In this document: piece by piece, positions 54,149 through 63,048 of the stretch | Position numbering within the stretch: the first letter of the stretch is position 1 | How the letters are laid out: each line of letters opens with the position of its first letter | Source: Arthrobacter sp. efr-133-R2A-120 | GTDB lineage: Bacteria > Actinomycetota > Actinomycetes > Actinomycetales > Micrococcaceae | Assembly: GCF_030209835.1 (NCBI RefSeq) | Contig: NZ_JARVRF010000011.1 | Location: 186,001 to 250,000 of the forward strand | Length of the DNA: 64,000 bases | Reading direction: 5' to 3' | The notes under the pieces: model-generated | What the model was told of the DNA's origin: nothing | The model's input: the letters and a program-made list of their open reading frames with translations, nothing else | Databases searched by the model: none | Program-made: the position numbers and the translations under genes

Positions 54149-55308
54149 CTACGTAGTTATCCTAATGACCGAGGCGTTCATGACGGTGTCCCCGATAGTG
54201 ATCTTTCCCGTGTCCATGTATTCTTGGGAGAACTTTGGATAGATTCCCGATAGTTCTTGTTCGATCATCACCATCGTGAACGGGAATCCGAATGGATAAC
54301 TACTTACGTGCTTCAGCTTTGGTAACTTCTTCGCCAGCTGATCCCTGTCTTCAATAATGTCAAACTCGCACCGGAAGTAGTCACCGTTGGCGTACGATAC
54401 GAACAACTTCCGCCCATTCGGAGGGCACTCGAATGAAGCAGCACCTTTTGGATCTACTGTCCAAAAGTTGTCCACCAAGGCGGCCCTCAGTGGTTCACCA
54501 GGCAATGATGGAATGCGGAAGTTAACCATTTTCTCACCGTTTTTGTTGGTGCGAAACCACAGGACCGGTTCACCCCCCCCTTTTGTACGATGATGTCCTC
54601 TGGCGCATCCAAGAAGGCGTTGCCACCTACAACGGCAATCATCTCTTGCCGCATCCAATCGAAGCGGCCCGAAACGGATTTTCCCCGCCCCTTGCCTTCC
54701 TTTTTTAAAGTCCGCAGTTGATCATCGGTGTAGCTCCTATTATCCGCTTTGTCAGCGTGCTCGCGACAAAGGGCAATCATGCCCTCAGGGCGGTGGTGTT
54801 TCTTCACACGCCATGGAGGGTCGAAATGATGCCAAGTCAGATATGGGCTTCCGCAGATGTCCCCGTCCTTGTCCGCGGGACGGTGGTAACCGACTTCCTC
54901 TCTCAGAATATTAAGGACCTTAGGCGGAACTGTTCGCGTGACCATTCGAGAGATCAAGCGTGTAGATGCCAAATCAGCAAGTTCGGATCGCAACTGATCT
55001 TTCTTGCCTGATGTGTCTTCGTGGATGGTGGCTCGGAATCTGCCGTCCGGGCGTCCAAGAACGTCGACGTCGTCGCTGTTCCCACACAGGACCGAGAGTA
55101 ATCCAGCCGGGCCACCATCCTCGATCACCGCTTCAGGCGTGCGGTTGAGGATGGCTTGCAGGCCGTACTCGACGACGGTCGCATGCTTTTTGCTTGTGGA
55201 TTGTCCGTGGAAGGACTCCTTCGCCTTAGGGTGACTGTATCGGGCGCCACATCGAGGATTCGTTGGTCGCCACACCGAGTTGCTTGACAAAGTCCTGGCC
55301 CGATTCAC
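54149..55308 (-). pseudogene. HNH endonuclease-like gene with frameshift at a G8 tract
   Basis: Two minus-strand frames join at the eight-G run (54573-54580 on the plus strand as Cs). The N-terminal part (from GTG 55308) has an HNH-like site: DICGSPYLTWHHFDPPW and MIALCREHADKAD. The C-terminal part continues in another frame (GEPVLWFRTNKNGEKMVNFR onward) and reads as a good protein of about 150 residues to the stop at 54149. A one-base change at the run restores a protein of about 385 residues. It lies upstream of the GajA-like gene on the same strand. It may be phase-variable, slippage-decoded, broken or a sequencing error. Confidence 0.75.
54573..54580. repeat. Homopolymer tract C8 (G8 on coding strand)
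   Basis: Eight consecutive Cs lie exactly where the HNH-like gene changes frame. Homopolymers of this length are classic sites of replication or transcription slippage and of sequencing error. Confidence 0.9.
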
Positions 55309-55340
55309 CCTTTTCTTATGAACCAGTCGAGCGGTTATTT

Positions 55341-57056
55341 ATGCGCAGACGACATGAAGGTGGGCTCACATCTTTTGTCAGCCGCGGAGGGTATGTTTTG
55401 GACGTGAACTTCCCTAAACCGAACCAGCACACGGGACCATTGGCAGGTCACGTCCGGAAAGGACGCGTTTACAAGTCCCCGCTTGCCGCGACAGGGATGT
55501 TGCGACCAAACGACTGGTTTAAGGATGACCTACCGGACTTGCTCTGGCCAGCGCTGGTTATAGCCGAGCAGGGCAACGAGAGCGTTCATCGCTTCATCAG
55601 CTGGCAGCAGGCAGTTCAAGAACAGCTTGCCCAGCATGGAGAGACTACCGTGATAGCGGAGTTGTTGGATGGGCGTCTGACACACCTAGCGGATCTTGCC
55701 GGGAAGTTCCCGGGCTCATCTGCAATCCTATTCGAGGAGGCAAGCCGTTATGGCCTGCTATCAGCGAGCATCCGTCGTGTACTTGGTTCGTATCCGTTCA
55801 TCCCTGCACCCTGGCTTGCAGGCGAATCACAGCACACACCCCCCGAGCTTGCCGAACTGCAACTCATTCAAGACGCTCTGCTCGGTGTTCTGCAGGACGG
55901 ACACCGTGAGGCACTCATCAAGTGCTTCCGCACTTGGAGCACAGTCCATGCCGGGACCTTTCGCTCGGATGCACGGACAATCCAGCTATTGAAGTCCTAT
56001 CCTGGCGATACCGGCACGAGGTCCGCAGCAGATACCGTTGTGCGCGCCGGTTGGGGGGCGCATAAGGGCATGCTGCTTGTCAAAGATCCGAAGCACTTCG
56101 ATCATGCGATCAAGTGGGCGCGGGTGTTCTGGGGGGCGAACTCGATGACTTCCCGGTGTATCCGCAAAAGTGAGACGGAGGACGACTACGTGGATGGCAC
56201 CGATCAGGAGGAGCACGAAATCGAGGTGCGGACCTCGGACAGTCTGCCTGTCGAGCACGCCGCTCCGACCCCAGTTCCTGAAGACGGAGCGCATCTTCGC
56301 CGGTTCACAATGGATGTGTTGAGCAGTTTCATTGAGGCCATCGAGACAGCGCCTGCGCGCCTATATGAGAAGGAGCGACAGGAGGTCATCTCGGGACTCG
56401 TGGCCCGTGCAGGGCGGGACCTCATCGCTGTGCTTTCGGCTCCCGATCTTTGGTGCATGGAACATGGTGCGCACATCGCGCGCATGCTTGTAGAAACAAA
56501 GATCTACCTCCGTTGGATGGCTCTTCAGGATCCATCTATCTATCGCGAGTTTCAGGAGTATGGCGCGGGCAAAGCCAAGCTCTATGCCCGCATTTCGGAT
56601 GAACTACCTGTAAAAGCACGTACTGACGGTTTTCGTGAGGCAGCCGAGGAATTGAAGCGACTGAGCCACAATAACGACGTCGTGGATGACCGGGTTGTTG
56701 ACACCCGTGACACGTTTGCGGGTGGGAAATCCATTCGGGCAATGGCTGACGAGGCAGGCCTTCTGGATTTGTACCGACAGGCCTACTCGCTTGCCAGTGG
56801 AGTCACCCACTCGGAGTGGTGGTCCGTTGAGACACATGCCATGGAGCCCTGTCTGAACGTACTTCACGGGCTGCACCTAGTTCCCAGTTTCTCACTGAGC
56901 TTTGGGGGCAATGTCTCACTAGCCTCATCGTGGGTTGACCAGTTCTACATGCTGTCACGCACCGGGTTATCCATTTTGGAAACTGATGAAGATGCAGTCG
57001 CTTCTGCCTTTGCCTGGCTTGAAGAGCCGGATCAGGAACCGCCGGAGTCAGCTTAG
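55341..57056 (+). CDS. Large protein with DUF5677-like C-terminal region
   Basis: The ATG at 55341 is used (the frame is open from 55263, but that part overlaps the divergent HNH gene). The product has about 571 residues. The N-terminal 330 residues are mostly helical without a known motif. The C-terminal part (about 340-540) resembles DUF5677: LVARAGRDLIAVLSAPDLW, HIARMLVETKIYLRWMALQD, LYRQAYSLASGVTHSEWW and a terminal helical region. DUF5677 proteins have no fixed function but occur near restriction and defence genes. It is divergent from the HNH/Gabija-like operon. Confidence 0.7.
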   Translation: MRRRHEGGLTSFVSRGGYVLDVNFPKPNQHTGPLAGHVRKGRVYKSPLAATGMLRPNDWFKDDLPDLLWPALVIAEQGNESVHRFISWQQAVQEQLAQHGETTVIAELLDGRLTHLADLAGKFPGSSAILFEEASRYGLLSASIRRVLGSYPFIPAPWLAGESQHTPPELAELQLIQDALLGVLQDGHREALIKCFRTWSTVHAGTFRSDARTIQLLKSYPGDTGTRSAADTVVRAGWGAHKGMLLVKDPKHFDHAIKWARVFWGANSMTSRCIRKSETEDDYVDGTDQEEHEIEVRTSDSLPVEHAAPTPVPEDGAHLRRFTMDVLSSFIEAIETAPARLYEKERQEVISGLVARAGRDLIAVLSAPDLWCMEHGAHIARMLVETKIYLRWMALQDPSIYREFQEYGAGKAKLYARISDELPVKARTDGFREAAEELKRLSHNNDVVDDRVVDTRDTFAGGKSIRAMADEAGLLDLYRQAYSLASGVTHSEWWSVETHAMEPCLNVLHGLHLVPSFSLSFGGNVSLASSWVDQFYMLSRTGLSILETDEDAVASAFAWLEEPDQEPPESA

Positions 57057-57512
57057 AATCTAGTGTCTCGCGTATTTCGCACTAAGGAATGATGTTGACG
57101 TCCTATTAGCGGCACGGTTCCCGATGGCAGGCGTTCAAACGCAGGCTACGAACAGTCGCCAGGGGTGCAGGGCACAAACATGCGGCGGCGCGAACGGGGA
57201 GGCCTGCCGCGCAGCCTCACACCGCCGCTTCGGGAATGCCTAGAGCGTCTCCTGCCCCGAGGCACGACGAATTAGGTGTCAAGGCAAGAGAGACTTGCCC
57301 GGACCTACGGCCGGTAGCTGAGTGTAAAGCCAAAACAGGAGGTGTTGACAGCGTCAACACCTTTGGCGTTAGATCGGCTCGTACCTCCGTCGGACTGCCT
57401 CGGATTAGGCATGTTTTCGCGGGTTCCCAGTATTCACAGGGGTTGGAATGCGGTTCGAGTCCCACCTCGGGCACAGTGTTTCCACAGGTCAGGGGCCCTT
57501 TTGGGCCACTGA
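57057..57512. other. Island right boundary region
   Basis: No gene is seen. The region holds the right att-like repeat (57342-57507; core 57437-57481), the inverted repeat AGGTGTTGAC-AGC-GTCAACACCT at 57340-57362 and the hairpin GGGCCC-TTTT-GGGCC at 57493-57506. Confidence 0.6.
57437..57481 (+). repeat. att-like repeat, right copy
   Basis: This matches 39262-39306 at 44 of 45 positions (the one difference is at 57453) in the same orientation, 18,175 bp apart. It contains the same tRNA-3'-end-like sequence; the T-loop reads GGTTCGAGTCC here. Flanking similarity of about 95 bp on the left and 25 bp on the right is weaker. Confidence 0.85.
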
Positions 57513-57905
57513 GTGTGTACAAATAGTATTTTTTCGGCATCCCCGCAGGGCGCGGTTTACCTGACTCCGGCTCCCTCCTTGCTCTGTTGGGGATCTGGTT
57601 GTGTTGGCTCCTGGTCTTTCATTGCGGCAGACAGTCCGGGCGACGTGACTTGTGAGCAACGAGCGCCGGATTTTGTTTCTGCGGATCGTGTCTTACGCAT
57701 TGCCGTGTCCTTCCCGTCTGTGTTCGGCACCGGTTTTGCATCCTTATTGGTTCATGGGGATTACGACGCCGGGCGACATGACCTGACGATGATCGGTATT
57801 GAATTCTTGGCAGGTCATCAGAACAGCCCGGCAACGAAAATCGTCCGGGGATTTGACGCGGAACAGGCCATTTTGCCCCGTGTCCGATCAGGTGAGGGTT
57901 CGTAG
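57513..57905 (+). CDS. Hypothetical small protein, weak support
   Basis: An open frame of about 130 codons (GTG start) just right of the island boundary. The second half (from about residue 60) has a protein-like pattern, for example RVLRIAVSFPSVFGTGF and ASLLVHGDYDAGRHDL, but no known motif. It overlaps the convergent gene by 18 nt at the 3' ends. It may be real or chance. Confidence 0.28.
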   Translation: MCTNSIFSASPQGAVYLTPAPSLLCWGSGCVGSWSFIAADSPGDVTCEQRAPDFVSADRVLRIAVSFPSVFGTGFASLLVHGDYDAGRHDLTMIGIEFLAGHQNSPATKIVRGFDAEQAILPRVRSGEGS

Positions 57906-58727
57906 TTCGAAGTTGTTGGGTACGTAGATGCTGCCCGGGGTTGGTCGGCCGGAACCGGGGTGGTTAACGAGGACGTTGCCGTGGCCGTCACCAGTGAGCC
58001 AGAAAGTCACCGCCGCTCCCGCCGGGGCGTTGACAAAGCCGGACAGGTCCTTGCGGGATCCGGACACGAAGAACGTGCGCTCCTTGCCGTCCGCGTCCAC
58101 CGCTTCCAGCCTGGCGGAGACTGTGCCTTTGTAGAGGGATCGTGAGACGAACCGGGCTGTCAGTTCCTGCCACGGGCGGTCCCCGCCGGCCTTACGGGCC
58201 CGCCGGAAACGCACGACCGAGGTCAGCACAAAGGGAGAGAACCAGAGGGCGGGCAGCGCCAGGATAGTCGCGGCGAACCCGATATCGGCCCACGCCGGTC
58301 CGTCGTAACCGATGATGCGAAGCGAATCCGGGTGGTCGGGGTCGATAGCGACCGTGACCACCTGTCCGCGGGACGGCAGGTCACTGCAGGGTGCGTAGCC
58401 GGAGAACAGCACGGTGCGCGTCTGACCTGAGGAGGTGATACCGAGGTGCACCTGGCAATGGGCGCCTTTGGCGTAAAACTGGTCGGTGAGCTCCACGGTT
58501 GCCGCTGTGCGCGGCCAGTCTTCATGGAACGGCCTGGTCAGGTACCAGAAACCCGCCACCCAAAGGAGAATCGTCGTCGCGGTTATCACAATGGCCAGCC
58601 GGAGACGTCTCAGCAAGCGTCGACGCAGACCGGACTCGACCCAGGCCGGGCCGTTTCCCGCCGGACGGCCATTGGGCACAAGAGACAGATCCTCGGTCAG
58701 AACGAGGCCCTCGTGTTCACCACTCAT
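57888..58727 (-). CDS. Two-TM membrane protein, DUF3592-like, paralogue A
   Basis: The ATG at 58727 (behind AGGGGA) is preferred to a longer frame. The 279-residue protein has a charged N-terminal tail, a first TM near residue 45 (LAIVITATTILLWVAGFWYL), an extracytoplasmic domain with two Cys (GAHCQVHLG, YAPCSDLP) and a segment VVTVAIDPDHPDSLRI. A second TM lies near 170, then a cytoplasmic beta-rich domain. This fold resembles DUF3592-type proteins. The gene just upstream has the same layout. Function unknown; probably envelope-associated. Confidence 0.68.
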   Translation of the reverse strand: MSGEHEGLVLTEDLSLVPNGRPAGNGPAWVESGLRRRLLRRLRLAIVITATTILLWVAGFWYLTRPFHEDWPRTAATVELTDQFYAKGAHCQVHLGITSSGQTRTVLFSGYAPCSDLPSRGQVVTVAIDPDHPDSLRIIGYDGPAWADIGFAATILALPALWFSPFVLTSVVRFRRARKAGGDRPWQELTARFVSRSLYKGTVSARLEAVDADGKERTFFVSGSRKDLSGFVNAPAGAAVTFWLTGDGHGNVLVNHPGSGRPTPGSIYVPNNFELRTLT

Positions 58728-58870
58728 GCCGTTCCCCTCACTGATGCGATCACCCCCACGTGAACGATGTCCTGAGTATCTACCGCTGGCGAAGTGGAGG
58801 CTTCGGCAAACTCGTACAGTGCGACATGTTGTGCTTAGCCTAGACCCTGCTCGATGCGCAAAACATGTCC

Positions 58871-59719
58871 TCAGCCGGTAAGGCGCCGGGGCGCGACGAG
58901 CGGGGTTGAGATGGTTGCCAGTTTGTACCACGGGCGTTCTCCCACCGCGAGGATCGCGGTCGGGCCATCGTCGGAGAGCAGGTTGAAGGTGAGCTCCTGG
59001 CCCGGGTTCGGCATCCGTGGCCAGGCAGTGAGCTTGATCTGGAAGGCGACCGGCTGGTCTTTGGTTCCTTCGCCATCAAGGATGAACACTTCGTGGAACA
59101 TGCCCGATTTGTGCACCGTGACCGTGCCGGCCAGCTGCAACCACGGACGGACCTTGGGACCCAGGGAGCAAGCGCGGCGCCACGACCGCTCGCACCGGAT
59201 GGCGAAGAGACCTGCGGCAAGGAAGGCGGCGCCGCTGGCCAGGCCAATGGGCAAGGGAAGGTTCGGATCGGAGGCCTCGTGCCCGACGATGACGACGTCC
59301 GTCGGATCCTCTGGATTGACCTTCAGGTCCACCCGGCTGCCTGCACCAGGCAGCACCCTACAGGTGGTGTTCACCTGGTAGCTGCCGGTCCGTGCCTGGC
59401 CGTCGAAGAGGAAGGCGAGCAGCATTTGGCAATCACTTTGGCGGCCTTTGCTCGTCGAGGCCGTGACCACGGCGGGAACCTGAGCGAAGGTGATCAACGA
59501 GCGTCGGATCGATTGCGTCAATCCCAAGACCGATACCGCAAGAACCGCGAAGCACAGCACCCATGCGGTGGCGCGGAGCAGGCGGAGCCGCTTACGCAAG
59601 GGGTTCTGGCGCCACGACGCGAACGAGGCACCCGGGGCCGGCTCTTGAGCTCGGAGGCGTGCTCCACCGGGCAGCAGGACCGAATCACGGTACACAGCTC
59701 CGAGCCTAAACCCCGACAT
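58871..59719 (-). CDS. Two-TM membrane protein, DUF3592-like, paralogue B
   Basis: A 282-residue protein (ATG at 59719; GTG at 59722 possible). It shows the same plan as the downstream gene: an N-terminal cytoplasmic tail, a TM at about 50-72 (TAWVLCFAVLAVSVLGL), an external domain with Cys in QSDCQMLLAF and NTTCRVLPG, a KVNPEDPTDVVIVG segment that parallels IDPDHPDSLRI, a second TM, and a C-terminal beta domain. The pair most likely arose by tandem duplication followed by strong divergence. No function is assigned. Confidence 0.65.
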   Translation of the reverse strand: MSGFRLGAVYRDSVLLPGGARLRAQEPAPGASFASWRQNPLRKRLRLLRATAWVLCFAVLAVSVLGLTQSIRRSLITFAQVPAVVTASTSKGRQSDCQMLLAFLFDGQARTGSYQVNTTCRVLPGAGSRVDLKVNPEDPTDVVIVGHEASDPNLPLPIGLASGAAFLAAGLFAIRCERSWRRACSLGPKVRPWLQLAGTVTVHKSGMFHEVFILDGEGTKDQPVAFQIKLTAWPRMPNPGQELTFNLLSDDGPTAILAVGERPWYKLATISTPLVAPRRLTG

Positions 59720-59743
59720 CACCAGATACCCTGAGCGAAATGG

Positions 59744-60069
59744 GTGTCATCACCTTTCCAGCCCATCCCGAACGACCGGCAGAGCAGCCAGCTGCCAGCG
59801 GCGCAGATCATGCTCACCGTCGAGGAGTGGAATATCCGGTGGACTGGTTCCGCCGATGATGACATTCCGTTGGTCCAGCGTGTTTTCGCGACTCGGAGGC
59901 TTGCGAAACATAGAGCCGTCGTGGAGGCGAAGTTGGCGGCAGGGCTGAACGGGCAGGTCGCCGCGTACAAGCGGTGTACGAGTTGCTCGAGGAACGGATC
60001 GGCGATGCACCTGTCAGGGGTTGGCGGCTCTGCCATGTGGGTTGGAAAGGACCGTCCTCCGTCACCTGA
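59744..60069 (+). pseudogene. Possible frameshifted small protein
   Basis: The frame from ATG 59744 reads like a protein up to about 59970 (landmarks: MLTVEEWNIRWTGSADDD, FATRRLAKHRAVVEAKLA). After a shift it continues as AVYELLEERIGDAPVRGWRL and CHVGWKGPSSVT to the stop at 60069. Together this makes a helical protein of about 108 residues. No family is recognised. It is weak but fits better than either frame alone. Confidence 0.35.
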
Positions 60070-60158
60070 CCGGTGTTCCATTCTCGGATGTCCGAGGCTT
60101 AGAATCCCCTACGGGGGACAGGTGTTTCCTTGGGATTGCATATCTTTGGGGGTACGAG

Positions 60159-61781
60159 GTGGGGTTCCGTTACCGCAAGTCGAAGAGTTTCGGGCCTGTG
60201 AGGATCACGGCGTCGAAGCGTGGGGCGAGTGCGAGCATCGGGGCGGGCCCGTTCCGGGTTACGAAGTCCACGACAGGCCGCACAACGAGCAGTGTGAGGA
60301 TTCCTGGAACGGGCGTGTCGTATGTGGCCACGAGCTCGGGCCGCCGCTCGACACGGAGGCCTGTGGCCGGGAGGTCCCGATCGGCCCGCCCGCAGGTTGC
60401 GCGCCAGGTCATCAGCGACGAGACCTGGCGGCAGCTCCTCGCACCTGATGGGACTGTTCCGGCGTCGAAGTTCCAGCGCGACTTTGTGCGAGCGGCTGTC
60501 GCACGTGCGACGGGCAGGCGCCCGAGTCTGATGCACCTGAGCCTGGGACAGGCGGCGCGGGTCCTGGAATGTGTCGGTCAGAGCCCGGCGAAGCTGACCT
60601 CCGGCGGCCGCGGTGTGCCAAGGCTGGAGAAGGCCGGGACGGTTGCCCAGTGGAGCCTGTTCGGGCTGTTGGTGCTGATTGTAACGCTGTCCTCGCCTGC
60701 TGGCTTTGTTCTGGCCGCGGGGATCGTAGGGGTGATGTTCCTGGTGCGGAAGCGGCGCCGGAACCGGCAGGTGTGGGAGGACTCGACCTGGGCGGGAAGT
60801 CCGGTCAGCACCGCGCAAGGAATCGCAGTTCCCGGTTTCCCGATGGAGGCACCGGCGGGCCACGGCGCGCCACTGCGGCTCGCTTTTGAGGGGCTGGCAC
60901 CAATTTCGGCAGTTACTCGGCCCAGGAGTCTGGGGGAGTATCGAGTGTCGCTGGGCCGGTCGGAATGGCCGAACGTTGAAGTCGTGGGCGAGCACGCTTA
61001 TAGCCACGCGATCAAGGCCGCGCTCCGCGGAAGTGGGGCGCCGGTCGCTGTACGGAGTGACAGTGAAGTTGAAGGCGTTCAGGTGGAACTCGTGGCCGAG
61101 CCGGATAACCCCTATGACGTCAACGCCATTAGCGTTCGTTGGCGGAATCAGGTCCTGGGCTATCTCAGTCGTGAAGATGCGATCCGCTATGGGCAACCTA
61201 TCAGGCGAATTATTGCGAGCGGGCTTGCTGTGACGACGACGGCCCGTATTTGGGCGTACGACGCCGGTGATCGCCTTCAAGCCCGGGTCACCGTCGCCCT
61301 GCCTGAGCCGGGGCTGATCGTGCCGCTGAACGATGCCCCGACGGGCGTCACCACTCTTGTACCGTGGGGATCGGCGATTCAGGTCCTGAAGGAAGAGGAC
61401 CATTTCGACGTCCTTTTCAAACATGTGCCTCCGGACGGGGTCGGTCTCCTGCTGGTCAGCCTCCACAAGGCGATCCACACTCTCAAGAACGGTACGGAGC
61501 GTCCCTTTGTCGAAGTCCGGCTCAATGGCGAACGCGTCGGTGAGCTTAGCAACGTCACCTCCGCACATCTGTTGCCGCTTCTGGAGCACACCGAGACCGT
61601 CGGGGAAACCGCCCTCGCCTACGCTCAAATCATCGGTTCCGCCCTCGCCGCCCAGCTCGTTCTGCACGCCGCGAAGGCCACCGAGATCAGCAACGACTGG
61701 CTATCCGCCGGGCCGCACCCCGCACCAACGCTTCTCCCATGGACCGCCGCATATGACGTTCCGCCCGCTTACAACCCATAG
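60159..61781 (+). CDS. DUF4236 / HIRAN-like domain protein with TM segments
   Basis: The GTG at 60159 is chosen because the DUF4236 domain begins directly with it (VGFRYRKSKSFGPVRIT) and a GGGGG run precedes it. The 540-residue protein has DUF4236 (about 1-50, ending in IPGTGVSYV), a middle helical part, a hydrophobic double segment (about 200-240) and a HIRAN-like domain near 300-400 (VVGEHAYSHAIKAAL, AEPDNPYDVNAISV, LGYLSREDA). A C-terminal domain of unknown kind ends the protein. HIRAN-type domains are thought to recognise damaged or single-stranded DNA ends. Such combinations occur in actinobacterial phage and island genes. Confidence 0.72.
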   Translation: MGFRYRKSKSFGPVRITASKRGASASIGAGPFRVTKSTTGRTTSSVRIPGTGVSYVATSSGRRSTRRPVAGRSRSARPQVARQVISDETWRQLLAPDGTVPASKFQRDFVRAAVARATGRRPSLMHLSLGQAARVLECVGQSPAKLTSGGRGVPRLEKAGTVAQWSLFGLLVLIVTLSSPAGFVLAAGIVGVMFLVRKRRRNRQVWEDSTWAGSPVSTAQGIAVPGFPMEAPAGHGAPLRLAFEGLAPISAVTRPRSLGEYRVSLGRSEWPNVEVVGEHAYSHAIKAALRGSGAPVAVRSDSEVEGVQVELVAEPDNPYDVNAISVRWRNQVLGYLSREDAIRYGQPIRRIIASGLAVTTTARIWAYDAGDRLQARVTVALPEPGLIVPLNDAPTGVTTLVPWGSAIQVLKEEDHFDVLFKHVPPDGVGLLLVSLHKAIHTLKNGTERPFVEVRLNGERVGELSNVTSAHLLPLLEHTETVGETALAYAQIIGSALAAQLVLHAAKATEISNDWLSAGPHPAPTLLPWTAAYDVPPAYNP

Positions 61782-62002
61782 GAGACACTCCGGGCAGGCA
61801 TGCCCCGGGCTTGCGGTGGCGTGTCGTTGTCGTGAAATCAGCGAGCTGGGGCGATCCGGTCGCCCGAATATCCCCTCTGACGGTAAGGAATGGATCATGC
61901 AGACATGCAGATCCGGCCGGGGCGCCGTGATCCCTGAACCGAGCGCCATATTCTCGGTCAAGATCAGGGTGTCCTGTTTCCAGGCGGTGCGAAAGCCGAA
62001 TG

Positions 62003-62020
62003 CCGGCAGGATCCTGCCGG
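62003..62020. promoter_or_regulatory. 18-bp perfect palindrome before NERD gene
   Basis: CCGGCAGGATCCTGCCGG is fully self-complementary and ends 19 nt before the ATG of the NERD-domain gene. It may be an operator, or by chance a GC-rich hairpin that covers the translation start region. Confidence 0.45.
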
Positions 62021-62039
62021 GGATCTGGTCCCTGTCCTC

Positions 62040-62846
62040 ATGAAGCAGATGAGGCTCCGATACGCCGGGGTATGTCGATTGTGCGGCGCCTCTCTTGCGC
62101 CCGGCACCGAGGCGGTCTACGAAACCGAAACGAAGACGGTCCGTTGCTTGACTTGTGTCTCCGAGGGGAGGTCACCGGCTCCCGAACCACTAGGCGAGGA
62201 TTCATCTCCGGCGGAGTCCGGAATTGCCCGGGCGTCGGCGCGACGTGAGTACGAGCGCCGCAAGGCCAAAGATGAGGAGAAACTCCGCGGGAAATGGGGT
62301 CGGTTGGGCGGCCTTGCCGTTGCGCTCAGTGACGAGCGGCAAAGCACCAAAGCGTGGGAGCGGGGTGCGGTCGGAGAGGAACGTCTCGGGGCCAGGCTTG
62401 ACTCCGCGGCCCACGGTCGTCTCGCGGTTCTTCATGACCGCCGGGGTTCGAAGGCGAATATCGACCATATCGCCATAACCCGCAAGGGGATCTGGGTGAT
62501 CGACGCGAAGCGGTACTCGGGCCGACCCGAGCTGAAGATCGAGGGCGGTATCTTGCGGCCACGCGTCGAGAAGCTCCTCGTGGGCGGGCGCGACTGTACG
62601 AAGCTGGTCGATGGCGTGCTCAAACAGGTCGGGCGCGTATGCGACGCTGTCGGGGATGTGCCGGTCACTGGGGCGCTGTGCTTCGTCGAAGCTGACTGGC
62701 CCTTGATCGGGGGCCCATTCGCGACTCGCAGTATTCACGTCCTTTGGCCGAAACGACTAGCCAAAATACTTGCAGAGGAAACAGAGGGCGACGTTGATGT
62801 CGCCGCTATCCGCGAAAAGGTAGCCGCACGGTTCAGATCGTCGTGA
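62040..62846 (+). CDS. NERD-domain (nuclease-related) protein with zinc ribbon
   Basis: A 268-residue protein (ATG at 62040; another Met at 62049). The N-terminal zinc ribbon has CRLCGASL and, about 20 residues on, CLTC. A charged linker follows. The NERD domain (about 105-225) shows GAVGEERLGARLD, the Asp in NIDHIAITRKGIWVIDAKRY and the conserved Lys, which together form the restriction-nuclease-like D...xAK active site. NERD proteins are predicted DNA-processing nucleases common in accessory regions. It stands alone on the plus strand before a toxin-antitoxin pair. Confidence 0.85.
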   Translation: MKQMRLRYAGVCRLCGASLAPGTEAVYETETKTVRCLTCVSEGRSPAPEPLGEDSSPAESGIARASARREYERRKAKDEEKLRGKWGRLGGLAVALSDERQSTKAWERGAVGEERLGARLDSAAHGRLAVLHDRRGSKANIDHIAITRKGIWVIDAKRYSGRPELKIEGGILRPRVEKLLVGGRDCTKLVDGVLKQVGRVCDAVGDVPVTGALCFVEADWPLIGGPFATRSIHVLWPKRLAKILAEETEGDVDVAAIREKVAARFRSS

Positions 62847-63004
62847 AGTAACGGGATCACGGTCGTCGCCTGACTGGGGAAACCCACGCTGACATTCTGG
62901 TGTGGAGTGCGGCTGGCGCCGCGTTCAGAACCACGGTCCTGCTCGGTTCTTCGTGGCTCCAGCGTCTCCCTTTCGCTTATTGCGCTTGTTCTGTTTATTT
63001 CGTT

Positions 63005-63048
63005 TGAAGAGTAGGGTAAATATATACAGACAAGGAGAGGATGCGACG
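63005..63048 (+). promoter_or_regulatory. Promoter and strong ribosome site of toxin-antitoxin operon
   Basis: An AT-rich stretch TAAATATATA (63017-63026) is a good -10 candidate, preceded by TTG-rich sequence. AAGGAGAGG (63032-63040) is a strong Shine-Dalgarno site 8 nt before the ATG at 63049. Confidence 0.55.

Noticed and set aside
60099..61667. 522-codon minus-strand frame
   Set aside because: Antisense of the DUF4236/HIRAN-like gene, whose plus-strand domains are clear.
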